DNA of 64,000 nucleotides from assembly GCA_963723165.1 (NCBI GenBank), contig CAVRPP010000006.1:1-64000 (forward strand), written 5' to 3'. Below the pieces are notes generated by a model. That model saw only the letters and a list, made by a program, of their open reading frames with translations, was not told the origin of the DNA and ran no database searches. Positions 34,101-42,373 of the stretch are shown in pieces; the first letter of the stretch is position 1, and every line of letters starts with the position of its first letter. The translations under genes and the position numbers were made by a program. The DNA is from UBA4744 sp963723165 (GTDB lineage Bacteria > Actinomycetota > Acidimicrobiia > Spongiisociales > UBA4744).

Positions 34101-35371
34101 GGGTGCTGCTACTCGGCGGCGGGGGACGCGAGCACGCTCTTGGCTGGAAGCTGGCGCAGAGTCCCCTTCTGACCGCCCTGACCACTCTGCCCGGCAACCC
34201 CGGCCTGGCGGAGCTGGGAGCCGTGGTCGACGGGATCTCGCCGGCCGACGTCGGGGCGGTGGCGGCCTTCGCCCACGACCAGAACATCGATCTGGTAGTT
34301 GTGGGGCCGGAGGCACCGCTGGCGGCCGGGGTTGCAGATGCCCTGAGCCGCAAGGGGATACGAGTGTTCGGACCGTCGCGAGCCGCGGCCCGTCTCGAGT
34401 CTTCGAAAGCCTTCGCGAAATCCGCCATGAAACATGCCGGTGTCCCCACTGCCGGGTCGGCCGTGTTTACCGATCGCCAAGCGGCCATCGATTATCTGCA
34501 TGGGCGGGCCGCACCGTACGTGGTCAAGGCAGACGGCCTGGCGGCCGGCAAAGGGGTAGTGGTCACCGATGAACTGCACGAGGCCGCCGCCTGGGTAGAA
34601 CGCTGCCTGGACGGCGCCTTCGGCGAGGCGGGACACACCGTGGTGATCGAGGACTATCTCGCCGGGCCGGAGGTGAGTGTCCTGGCGGTTTGCGACGGCA
34701 GGGAAGCCGTTCCCCTGCAGCCGGCCCGTGACTACAAACGACTGAGCGAAAACGACCAGGGCCCGAACACCGGAGGGATGGGATGCTATTCACCCATCGA
34801 AGATCTCCCGGCTGGGCTGGTCGACTGGACGCTCGATCATGTCATGCGACCCATTCTGCAGTACATGGAATCGGAAGGAAATCCCTATCGCGGTTTCCTG
34901 TATGCAGGCCTCGTCCTCACCGAACAAGGCCCCCGGGTGCTGGAATTCAATTGCCGGTTGGGCGATCCCGAGACACAGGCGGTCCTCCCACTGTTGAACA
35001 GCGACCTGCTCGAGGTGATCCTGGCATGTCTCGAAGGCGGAGCGGATGGCCAGGACCTCACCTGGTCGGGCGATACCGCAGTCGATGTGGTCTTGGCCGC
35101 CGCCGGCTATCCGGAGAGTCCCCGCCGCGGTGATCCCATCACCGGGGTGGCAACGGTTGCCGAGATGCCCGGGGTGCTCGTCTTTCATGCCGGAACCGTC
35201 CGTGAGCAAGGCACCCTGAAGACCGGCGGCGGCCGGGTTCTCAACGTCGTCGGAACGGCCGGTACCCTCGCCGAGGCACGCGAGCGGGCCTATGCGGCGG
35301 TCGAGGAGATCAGGTTCAAAGGAAAGCAGTATCGAACAGACATCGCCGGATTGGCGAGAGGTGTGTCATGA
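34097..35371 (+). CDS. purD: Phosphoribosylamine-glycine ligase
   Basis: ATP-grasp ligase, second step of purine synthesis. GTG at 34097 overlaps the purA stop (GTGA), giving MRVLLLGGGGREHALGWKLA as N-terminus; the open frame upstream is purA read out of frame. 424 residues. Motifs: VVVGPEAPLAAGVADALSRK, FGPSRAAARLESSKAFAKSA, VVKADGLAAGKGVVV, PARDYKRLSENDQGPNTGGM, FLYAGLVLTEQGPRVLEFNC and RLGDPETQAVLPLL. Complete and normal length. The stop overlaps purE as ATGA. Confidence 0.96.
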   Translation: MRVLLLGGGGREHALGWKLAQSPLLTALTTLPGNPGLAELGAVVDGISPADVGAVAAFAHDQNIDLVVVGPEAPLAAGVADALSRKGIRVFGPSRAAARLESSKAFAKSAMKHAGVPTAGSAVFTDRQAAIDYLHGRAAPYVVKADGLAAGKGVVVTDELHEAAAWVERCLDGAFGEAGHTVVIEDYLAGPEVSVLAVCDGREAVPLQPARDYKRLSENDQGPNTGGMGCYSPIEDLPAGLVDWTLDHVMRPILQYMESEGNPYRGFLYAGLVLTEQGPRVLEFNCRLGDPETQAVLPLLNSDLLEVILACLEGGADGQDLTWSGDTAVDVVLAAAGYPESPRRGDPITGVATVAEMPGVLVFHAGTVREQGTLKTGGGRVLNVVGTAGTLAEARERAYAAVEEIRFKGKQYRTDIAGLARGVS

Positions 35372-35838
35372 GCAAAGTCGCCATCGTGATGGGTTCCGCC
35401 AAGGATCTACCCAAAATGCAAGCCGCAGGCGAAACCCTCGGCCGGTTCGGAATCGCCTACGAGGAACGGGTGCTCTCGGCGCACAAGACGCCGGATGCGG
35501 CCTTCGAGTTTGCGGAGACGGCCGCCGACCAGGGTTTCTCCGTCATCATTGCCGGAGCCGGAAAGGCCGCCCACCTGGCCGGGGTGATGGCCGCCAAATC
35601 GCTCCTGCCGGTGATCGGAGTGCCGCTGAGTGCTTCTCTGCAAGGCCTCGACGCTCTCTTAGCCACCGTCCAGATGCCGACCGGAATCCCGGTAGCAACC
35701 GTCGCCGTCGACGGTTCGGCCAACGCCGCCCTGTTGGCGGTTGCCATCCTGGCCCTGCACGACGACCAGCTGGCGGAGCGCTTAGCCGAGTACCGGGACG
35801 AGTTGGCCGAGGAGACACTGGGCTCCAGTAGCCAGTGA
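35368..35838 (+). CDS. purE: N5-carboxyaminoimidazole ribonucleotide mutase, class I-like with unusual motif residues
   Basis: 156 residues. ATG at 35368 overlaps the purD stop. Recognisable class I features: VLSAHKTPDAAFEFAETAA, IIAGAGKAAHLAGVMAA, LLPVIGVPL, LQGLDALLATVQMPTGIPVA. Departures from the usual sequence: the substrate loop GSDSDxPxM reads GSAKDLPKM (residues 9-17), SAHRTP reads SAHKTP, and GAGGAAHLPG reads GAGKAAHLAG. No purK lies in the window. It could be an active divergent PurE or a variant with altered substrate handling. Position inside a pur operon supports the PurE role. Confidence 0.9.
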   Translation: MSKVAIVMGSAKDLPKMQAAGETLGRFGIAYEERVLSAHKTPDAAFEFAETAADQGFSVIIAGAGKAAHLAGVMAAKSLLPVIGVPLSASLQGLDALLATVQMPTGIPVATVAVDGSANAALLAVAILALHDDQLAERLAEYRDELAEETLGSSSQ

Positions 35839-35852
35839 ACGCATACCAATCG

Positions 35853-35887
35853 CTCTGGGAACTGGGAACTGGAAACTGGTAACTTCC
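35853..35887. repeat. Heptamer repeat in the purE-purB gap
   Basis: Heptamers CTCTGGG-like, AACTGGG, AACTGGA, AACTGGT and AACTTCC follow each other between purE and purB. The complement reads CCAGTTN, close to the CCAGCRA unit at 9178. The purB ribosome-binding region (CTTCCTCCC) lies at the repeat's end and is weak. Confidence 0.55.
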
Positions 35888-35891
35888 TCCC

Positions 35892-37187
35892 ATGATCCCC
35901 CGGTACTCGCTACCCGACATGTCGGCCGTCTGGTCGGAAGAACACAAGCTGGCGGTTTGGCAAGAAGTCGAGGCTCTGGTCGTTGAGGCGTGGAGCGAAC
36001 TCGGGGTGGCCCCTCCGGACGTGGCAGTGGCGGTACGCCGGGCCGACCCGGTCGACCCTGTTGCCTGGAGAGAGCGCGAAGAGATCACCAACCACGACCT
36101 CGCCGCCTTCGTCGATCTCCTCGCCGAGAACACAGGCCAGGGCGGTGAATGGATCCACTACGGACTCACGTCCTCGGATGTTCTCGATACCGCCCAGGGA
36201 GTGCTGCTCAACGAAGCCGCCGACCTCCTGCTGGCGGGAGTGGAAGGCCTGTTCTCAGTCGTCAAGGCCCGGGCAATGGAGCATCGAGAGACGGCCATGG
36301 TGGGGCGTACCCACGGGATCTGGGCAGAACCAACCACCTTCGGCCTCAAGCTCGCTACCTGGGCATTCGAACTATCCAGAGATCACGAGCGACTCAGCCG
36401 GGCACGCCAATCGGTGGCGGTCGGGAAGATCAGCGGTGCGGTCGGGACCTATGCTCACACGCCCCCGCGCCTCGAACGCTACGTCTGTGAGCAACTCGAC
36501 CTCGGCATCGAGCCGGCTTCCTCGCAAGTGACCCACCGCGACCGCCACGCCGAGTTCCTGCAGGCCATTGCCCTGACCGGCGCTTCGATCGAACGGTTCG
36601 CCACCGAGATCCGCCATCTGCAGCGGTCGGAAGTCGGCGAAGCTCGTGAAGCCTTCCGGGCCGGGCAGAAGGGTTCTTCGGCGATGCCGCACAAGCGGAA
36701 CCCGATCCTCTCCGAACGAATGACCGGAATGGCCCGCCTGCTGCGCGGGTACACCCAGGTGGGTCTCGAGAACGTTGCTCTCTGGCATGAGCGTGATATC
36801 AGCCATTCCTCGGCCGAGCGGGTGATCCTGCCCGATGCCTGCCACGTCCTCCACTACATGCTGGTCAAGTTCGCCGGATTGGTCGAGGCTCTCGAGGTCG
36901 ACGGCGATCGAATGCTGGCGAACCTCGAGGCCACCCGCGGCCTGGTCTTCAGTCAGGCCGCCCTGCTGGCTCTCATCGAGAACGGTTTGAGCCGCGACGA
37001 TGCCTACCGCATCGTGCAGCGGAACGCGCTGGCGGCCTGGGATGGAGGCGAGCAGCTGCTCGATCTCCTGAAGGACGACCCTGCGGTCAACCTCCCACTC
37101 GAGAGGCTGACTGCATGTTTTTCTGTCGAGCGATTCCTCGCCAACTCGGCCATCGTGTTCGAGAGACTCGAAGCCCTCGAGATCTAG
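35892..37187 (+). CDS. purB: Adenylosuccinate lyase
   Basis: Acts twice in purine synthesis, on SAICAR and on adenylosuccinate. 431 residues, complete. MIPRYSLPDMSAVWSEEHKL at the start, IHYGLTSSDVLDTAQGVLL, VGRTHGIWAEPTTFGLKLA, the catalytic serine loop GSSAMPHKRNPILSERMTGM and ERDISHSSAERVILPDA. This is the short bacterial class. It closes the purA-purD-purE-purB cluster. The convergent membrane-protein gene starts seven bases beyond its stop. Confidence 0.96.
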   Translation: MIPRYSLPDMSAVWSEEHKLAVWQEVEALVVEAWSELGVAPPDVAVAVRRADPVDPVAWREREEITNHDLAAFVDLLAENTGQGGEWIHYGLTSSDVLDTAQGVLLNEAADLLLAGVEGLFSVVKARAMEHRETAMVGRTHGIWAEPTTFGLKLATWAFELSRDHERLSRARQSVAVGKISGAVGTYAHTPPRLERYVCEQLDLGIEPASSQVTHRDRHAEFLQAIALTGASIERFATEIRHLQRSEVGEAREAFRAGQKGSSAMPHKRNPILSERMTGMARLLRGYTQVGLENVALWHERDISHSSAERVILPDACHVLHYMLVKFAGLVEALEVDGDRMLANLEATRGLVFSQAALLALIENGLSRDDAYRIVQRNALAAWDGGEQLLDLLKDDPAVNLPLERLTACFSVERFLANSAIVFERLEALEI

Positions 37188-37193
37188 CAACCA

Positions 37194-37700
37194 CTACGAG
37201 GCCGTGCCCGCTCGCCTTCGAAGCCGATCTACCTCGGCCTGATCGAACGTCAACGATGTGGCCGGCACTGCGAGCAGGACAACTACCAGGGCGCAGACCA
37301 CACCAATCAGAATCCCGGTCATGGCACTGTCGGAGGGCGGCTCAGCCTTCAGACCACTGATGCCGAGCGGGATCATGACAATCGCGAACGCTGCGAAGAC
37401 CCCGAGCGCAGCTTCTCGAAAACCCTGCCGGCGCGATGCGACGCCGATGAGGGCGATAGTGGCCACCAGCGCGAACAACAGGATGACAACTCCGGAAATG
37501 GTCGACATCGCGCCCATTTCCCGGACGCCGCCGGGAACACCGAGCTTGACGGCGGCGCTGCGTGTCACAACATCGATGCGGGATGGGTCCAGACCGTCGA
37601 GGACGAGTTGCACGCCCGCTCCGGCAAAGGCGATCGAAAGCGTTCCTCCCAAGAGAACCGCCGCGGAGGTGGTTCCGAATCTCCGTAGCCAGGCACCCAT
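37194..37700 (-). CDS. Hypothetical membrane protein with about four helices
   Basis: 168 residues from ATG at 37700. Helices near 11-30, 65-85, 95-113 and 127-147, with a loop of about 35 residues after the first helix. It ends LTFDQAEVDRLRRRAGTAS, a basic cytoplasmic tail. I do not recognise the family. Not obviously linked to neighbours; it is convergent with purB. The 82-base gap to the ABC transporter gene at 37783 shows nothing notable. Confidence 0.65.
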   Translation of the reverse strand: MGAWLRRFGTTSAAVLLGGTLSIAFAGAGVQLVLDGLDPSRIDVVTRSAAVKLGVPGGVREMGAMSTISGVVILLFALVATIALIGVASRRQGFREAALGVFAAFAIVMIPLGISGLKAEPPSDSAMTGILIGVVCALVVVLLAVPATSLTFDQAEVDRLRRRAGTAS

Positions 37701-37782
37701 GGGATGGACGCTATCAGCAATCAGACCAGACGTCTTGTGATGGAACCTGGAGAATGTGGGCTGACTGCGAGGCGATGCTTTG

Positions 37783-38871
37783 CTAATCCGCCGGCGTCCG
37801 TCCAGGATCGAGGTCTTGATACGCGCCTGTACGCAGATGACAGGAAGCCAGGTGTTCCTCCTCGTCCGTCACCGGGAGCAGCGCTGGATCCCGACTGTCG
37901 CAGATCCCCGCCTGGGCGATGGGACAGCGCGGGTGGAAGTTGCACCCCGGCGGTGGGTTGATCGGGTTCGGGATCTCGCCCTGCGGCAGCGGTTCCGTCC
38001 TCCGGTGTCTTGGGTCCGGCACCGGAACAGCCGCCAGCAACGATTTCGTATACGGATGGCGCGGGTTGTGGAAGACTTCGTCGAGCGGTCCGATCTCGAC
38101 GATCCTGCCAAGATACATGATGGCGATCCGGTCACAGATGTACTTGGTGGTGGCAAGGTCATGCGTGATGAACAGATAGGTGAGATCGAACTCGTCTTTG
38201 AGCTTGATCATGAGCTCGAGAAGGAGCGCCTGCACGGAGACGTCGGCCGAAGCGATCGGCTCGTCGGCCACAATCAACTCGGGCCGGGTGATCAACGCGC
38301 GGGCTAGGACTATGCGCTGGCGCTGGCCACCTGATACCTGATGTGGGTATTTGTCGTAGAAGAAATCGGGCGGAGACATCCCGACCGCCTCCAGGAGCTC
38401 GAACACGAGCTGCTTGCGCTCCTCGAAAGTGGTGTCGGGAAGGTGGATCTGGGCCGGGTGTTCGATCGCCTGGCCCACCGTCATGCGCGGGTTGAGCGAG
38501 GCGAGCGGATCCTGGAACACCACCTGCATCTTGCTCCGGGCCTTGCGGAGGTCCTCGCGTTTGAGGGTCCCAAGATCGACACCGTCGACCTTCACCTGTC
38601 CTTCGGTGACATCGAGCAGCCGCAGCACCAACCTCCCGACGGTCGACTTTCCCGAACCGCTCTCCCCGGCCAGACCGAGGACCTCACCTCGCTTGATCGT
38701 GAACGTGACGTCATCGACCGCCTTCACATAATCGGTGTGACCGCGCGCCAGGAATTTTGCAATGAACCCCTGTTGTACGGGAAACCACTTCTTGAGCCCC
38801 TCAACCTCGACGAGGTTCTCGTGCTCACCATGAGCGTCGTGGAACTCCCGGATGGAATGCGGATCAGGCAT
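37783..38871 (-). CDS. oppF: Oligopeptide/dipeptide ABC transporter ATP-binding protein (OppF/DppF)
   Basis: 362 residues from ATG at 38871, which follows GAGGCG and overlaps the oppD stop by eight bases; the longer frame upstream is oppD out of frame. Walker A GESGSGKST, Q-loop region MQVVFQDPLASLNPRMTVGQ, signature VSGGQRQRIVLARAL, Walker B IVADEPIASADVS and H-loop FITHDLATTKYI. The C-terminus has the Opp/Dpp oligopeptide-type extension with NPINPPPGCNFHPRCPIAQ and later Cys residues, which can bind an iron-sulfur cluster in relatives. Last gene of the oppABCDF-like operon. Confidence 0.93.
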   Translation of the reverse strand: MPDPHSIREFHDAHGEHENLVEVEGLKKWFPVQQGFIAKFLARGHTDYVKAVDDVTFTIKRGEVLGLAGESGSGKSTVGRLVLRLLDVTEGQVKVDGVDLGTLKREDLRKARSKMQVVFQDPLASLNPRMTVGQAIEHPAQIHLPDTTFEERKQLVFELLEAVGMSPPDFFYDKYPHQVSGGQRQRIVLARALITRPELIVADEPIASADVSVQALLLELMIKLKDEFDLTYLFITHDLATTKYICDRIAIMYLGRIVEIGPLDEVFHNPRHPYTKSLLAAVPVPDPRHRRTEPLPQGEIPNPINPPPGCNFHPRCPIAQAGICDSRDPALLPVTDEEEHLASCHLRTGAYQDLDPGRTPAD

Positions 38872-39916
38872 CGGGCGCCTCGGCCTTGGCTGGATGGTCT
38901 TCGTACAGCCAGCAGGCCGTGTAGTGATCGCTCTCGACCGGCTGGAACGCAGGCTGATGGACCGAACAGATGGGCATGACAAATGGACAGCGGGGGTGGA
39001 AGGCGCAGCCACGCGGGGTGTGGAGGAGGTTGGGAGGAGCGCCTTCCATCTGATACAGCTCGGCCTCATCCAGCTCGATATTCGGAACCGCCCGCAGCAG
39101 GCCCTGCCCGTAAGGGTGTTTGGTGTCGAGGAACAGGTCGTCAACCATGGCGAGCTCTGCCATCCTGCCGGCGTACATGACCGCCACCCGATCGGCTACT
39201 TCGGCGACCACCCCGATGTTGTGAGTTATGAGCACGATGGTGAGGTCGAACTCGTCTCGGAGCTCACGCAGCAGGTCGAGGAACTGAGCCTCGACGATGA
39301 CATCGAGGGCCGTCGTCGGCTCATCGGCGATGACGAGGTCGGCGCGCAATGCGAGAGCCAAGGCGATCATGATGCGCTGGCGCATGCCGCCGGAGAACTG
39401 GTGCGGATAGTCGTCGATGCGTTCGACGCGCAGACCGAGCCGACCGATGAGCTGCGCGGCGCGGTCGCGGGCGGCGGCCCCGGACACCCTTGGCTCGTGG
39501 GTGATGATGGTTTCGGTGAGGTGGTCGACGATCTTCGAGAGCGGGTTGAGCGACGTCATCGGGTCCTGGAACACCATCCCAAGACGTGCCCCCCGGATCT
39601 GGCGCATCTCCCTTTCGCTCAATGTCAGAAGGTCGATCCCGTCGAACCACAGCTCACCGCTCGAAATCTTCCCCGGTCTTGTAATCATGCGAAGCATCGC
39701 CTTGCCGAGCGTGGACTTGCCGCAGCCCGACTCCCCTACCAGCCCGAGAACCTCTCCCTTGCGAATGTCGAGCGACACGCGGTCGACCGCTGCCACCGGT
39801 CCCGCTCGGGTTCCGTACTCGACCGAGACATCGCGCAACGAATACAGGATCTCCCCGGCCTTGAGGGGTGGCTCTCCCACGGTCACCCGCTGGTCGGTGA
39901 TTGCTCGCTCGGTCAT
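38864..39916 (-). CDS. oppD: Oligopeptide/dipeptide ABC transporter ATP-binding protein (OppD/DppD)
   Basis: 350 residues. Walker A GESGCGKSTLGKAML, MVFQDPMTSLNPLSKIVDHL, signature FSGGMRQRIMIALAL, Walker B VIADEPTTALDV, H-loop LITHNIGVVAEVADRVAVMY and the C-terminal oligopeptide extension TPRGCAFHPRCPFVMPIC. Its ATG directly abuts the stop of the permease gene upstream (39916/39917). It pairs with OppF as a heterodimeric ATPase. Confidence 0.94.
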   Translation of the reverse strand: MTERAITDQRVTVGEPPLKAGEILYSLRDVSVEYGTRAGPVAAVDRVSLDIRKGEVLGLVGESGCGKSTLGKAMLRMITRPGKISSGELWFDGIDLLTLSEREMRQIRGARLGMVFQDPMTSLNPLSKIVDHLTETIITHEPRVSGAAARDRAAQLIGRLGLRVERIDDYPHQFSGGMRQRIMIALALALRADLVIADEPTTALDVIVEAQFLDLLRELRDEFDLTIVLITHNIGVVAEVADRVAVMYAGRMAELAMVDDLFLDTKHPYGQGLLRAVPNIELDEAELYQMEGAPPNLLHTPRGCAFHPRCPFVMPICSVHQPAFQPVESDHYTACWLYEDHPAKAEAPDA

Positions 39917-41188
39917 CTACCGCTCCCTCAGCTTGGGATTGAAGATCTCAACGAGGCCCTCTCCCATCATCGTGAAAGCGAGGACGATCAACATGACTGC
40001 GAGACCGGGGAAAGTGATGAGCCACCAGGCAGACCGGATGAACTCTTGACCGCGGGCGAGGTCGATGCCCCAGTCCGGGGTCGACGGCGGCAAGCCCAGC
40101 CCAAGGAACGACAGGCCTGCGCCGGTGAGAATGGCATCGGCCACATTGACCGAGAAGATCACGGCCACCGAGGGGATAACGTTAGGGAAGATGTATCGGG
40201 TGAGGATAACTTTTGCCTTGGTGCCGAGACTACGGGCGGCCTCCACGTACAGCTCCTGCTTCGCCTGCAAAGTCTGTCCCCGCACGATCCGGTAGTAGGT
40301 GGGAATGTAAAGCACGGCGATGGCCACGATGATGTTGAAGATGCTTGGCCCGAGCACCGCGGTGATTGCGATCGCGAGGATGAGCCCGGGGAACGCGTAG
40401 ATGCTGTCCATCACCAAGGTCATGGCCCTGTCGGTCTTTCCACCCACGAAGCCGGCCAGCAATCCAAGTGGGACTCCGATGACGAAGGAGGCGAGCGAGG
40501 CCGAGAACCCGATGATGATGGCGATCCGGGCACCCCAAATGAGACGGCTCAACACGTCCTGGCCGACCTGATTTGTGCCGAGCGGGAAACTGGTGGTGTC
40601 CTGTTCGGCACTCGATACGGCTCCGGAGCTCTGCAAGGCTGGGAACTCCGCCGCGATAGCTTCATACGCCTTCGACGAGATCACAGCCGCATCGGCCTCG
40701 CCGGCTTCAACGGCGGTCAACGCCTCTTCCACAGTCTCCCGCCGATCGATCTGTAGGCGAACCCGGCCTGTTCCGCCTGAGGCAGCGATCTCAGCGCTGA
40801 CGCGCTCGGCTTCATCACGAGCCGCCTCGCTCGACGGCGTGTCGATTGCAACAGCCACGGACGTCCGCACACCAGGTTCGAAATCGGCGATGGCCCTAAC
40901 CGTTCCCCCGATCGGCACCACCAGAATCTCTTGTTCGGGCAGTTCTCCCGGCGCCAAGAGGCGGGGACCCACCTGTTCGAGAGGGTCGTGGCTCGCCAGC
41001 CACTGGGGGATGGCGGCGACGATCAAGAATGCGACGACCATGACGGTGGAGATAGCGACGAACCACCAGTCGGTGCGATACCACTTTCGCGCCATCAAGA
41101 TGCGACGAACAAAGCCGACTTTCTGGAGCTCGAGCTCCCAATCGGCGACCTGGCCGGGATCCGGTTGTGACTCGAACTCTGCAACCAT
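39917..41188 (-). CDS. oppC: Oligopeptide/dipeptide ABC permease (OppC/DppC) with inserted periplasmic domain
   Basis: 423 residues, over 100 longer than usual OppC. TM1 at 41-60. After the usual SHDPLEQVGPRLLAP there is an extra segment at about 83-199 with alternating strand/helix character (VRLQIDRRETVEEALTAVEA, then DAAVISSKAYEAIAAEFPAL), reminiscent of one lobe of a family-3 binding protein. The normal permease resumes with FPLGTNQVGQDVLSRLIWGA, GVPLGLLAGFVGGKTDRAMT, the EAA loop YVEAARSLGTKAKVILTRYI and GLSFLGLGLPPSTPDWGIDL. The start shares one base with the oppB stop (TGATG). Function as permease is secure; the insert's role is unknown. Confidence 0.92.
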   Translation of the reverse strand: MVAEFESQPDPGQVADWELELQKVGFVRRILMARKWYRTDWWFVAISTVMVVAFLIVAAIPQWLASHDPLEQVGPRLLAPGELPEQEILVVPIGGTVRAIADFEPGVRTSVAVAIDTPSSEAARDEAERVSAEIAASGGTGRVRLQIDRRETVEEALTAVEAGEADAAVISSKAYEAIAAEFPALQSSGAVSSAEQDTTSFPLGTNQVGQDVLSRLIWGARIAIIIGFSASLASFVIGVPLGLLAGFVGGKTDRAMTLVMDSIYAFPGLILAIAITAVLGPSIFNIIVAIAVLYIPTYYRIVRGQTLQAKQELYVEAARSLGTKAKVILTRYIFPNVIPSVAVIFSVNVADAILTGAGLSFLGLGLPPSTPDWGIDLARGQEFIRSAWWLITFPGLAVMLIVLAFTMMGEGLVEIFNPKLRER

Positions 41189-42285
41189 CAGTACTTCACC
41201 CGTGGGTCGAGGACGGAATAGATAACGTCAACCGCCAGGCTGATGACGGCCACAAACAAGGCAAACACAGCCACCGTCGATTGGACCGCCTGAAAGTCGC
41301 GGGAACTGATGCGCTCGATGAGGTAGCGCCCCATGCCCGGCCAGTTGAAGACGGTCTCTGTGAGCACGGCCCCGGCGAGCAAAATGGCCACCTGCAGCCC
41401 TATGACGGTCACCACCGGGATCATGGCGTTCTTGAGCGCGTAGCTGTACGTCACGACCCGCTCGCGAATGCCGCGAGCCCGGGCGGAAACCACATAGTCC
41501 TCTTGAAGAGTTTCGATGACGTTGATGCGCGTGAGGCGTATGAATACTCCCGAAAGCACGAGTCCGAGGGTCATCGCAGGCAGGATCATGTGATGGAGCA
41601 CGCTCCTCAAAGCCGCCCAGTTGCCGGAGAGTATCGAATCGATGAAGAGCAAGTTGGTTGTTCGGTCGAGAGTGGTATTGGTGACAACATCGATCCGGCC
41701 GGCGATAGGTGTCCAATCCAGCCATACGCTGAACACGAGCCGCAAGAGCAACCCCAGCCAGAAGATAGGCATCGAGTAGATGATGACGCTGTAGAGCCTG
41801 AGGCTGTAATCGGCCGGTTTCTTCCGGCGGATAGCGGCAAAGGTGCCGAATAACAATCCGCTGCCGAGAGCAATAATGGCAGCCGGGATGATCAACTCCA
41901 GGGTGGCAGGGAGTCGCTCACCGAGTTCGTCGACGATCGGCCGACGAGCGCCGATAAATGAATCCCCCAGGTCGAAGGTCACGACGTCCCCAAGGAATCT
42001 GAAGTATTGGACGATGAGCGGATCGTCGAGCCCAAGCGCTTCCATGATGTTCTGCCGGGCCGCCTCACTCGCCTTGGGGCCCAGTGTCGAGGAGACCACG
42101 TCGCCCGGCATCACGCGCAGAACGAAGAAGACCACTGAAATGAGAATGAGCACCATCGGCAACGTCAGAGCGATACGGGTGAGTATGTAGCGGCGCAACG
42201 ACTCGCTACCGCGCAGGAATACCCACCCCAGGCCCAATCCAGCCGGGATGCCGAAGATCAGAAAGACAATCAGCAACGGATGCAC
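41188..42285 (-). CDS. oppB: Oligopeptide/dipeptide ABC permease (OppB/DppB)
   Basis: 365 residues. An additional N-terminal helix (residues 4-24, IVFLIFGIPAGLGLGWVFL) precedes the usual RRYILTRIALTLPMVLILIS start, so the protein has about seven helices. Family motifs: VVFFVLRVMPGDVVSSTLGP, LGLDDPLIVQYFRFLGDVV, LPATLELIIPAAIIALGSGL, EDYVVSARARGIRERVVTYS (EAA loop), ALKNAMIPVVTVIGLQV and ETVFNWPGMGRYLIE. The first permease gene, separated from the binding-protein gene by an intrinsic terminator. Confidence 0.93.
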   Translation of the reverse strand: MHPLLIVFLIFGIPAGLGLGWVFLRGSESLRRYILTRIALTLPMVLILISVVFFVLRVMPGDVVSSTLGPKASEAARQNIMEALGLDDPLIVQYFRFLGDVVTFDLGDSFIGARRPIVDELGERLPATLELIIPAAIIALGSGLLFGTFAAIRRKKPADYSLRLYSVIIYSMPIFWLGLLLRLVFSVWLDWTPIAGRIDVVTNTTLDRTTNLLFIDSILSGNWAALRSVLHHMILPAMTLGLVLSGVFIRLTRINVIETLQEDYVVSARARGIRERVVTYSYALKNAMIPVVTVIGLQVAILLAGAVLTETVFNWPGMGRYLIERISSRDFQAVQSTVAVFALFVAVISLAVDVIYSVLDPRVKY

Positions 42286-42313
42286 AGAACTATGAGGCTA
42301 GTTGGACGCAGCG

Positions 42314-42352
42314 AAAAAAAAACTGGGAGCGGGCCAAGCCCGCTCCCAGTTT
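42314..42352 (-). terminator. Rho-independent terminator after the peptide-binding protein gene
   Basis: Read on the minus strand, a perfect 15-bp stem (42352-42338 with 42334-42320) has a three-base loop and is followed by nine T (42322-42314, partly pairing with the stem's A run). This is a canonical intrinsic terminator. It lies 22 bases after the oppA stop and about 30 bases before the oppB start, so most transcripts should stop after oppA and the transporter genes should depend on read-through. Confidence 0.9.
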
Positions 42353-42373
42353 CGGTTCGTAGCTAGTTCCTGG

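Noticed and set aside
38852..40756. Long open frame of 634 codons on the plus strand
   Set aside because: It lies fully antisense to the oppD and oppC genes, which are conserved on the other strand; composition is that of a shadow frame in high-GC DNA.
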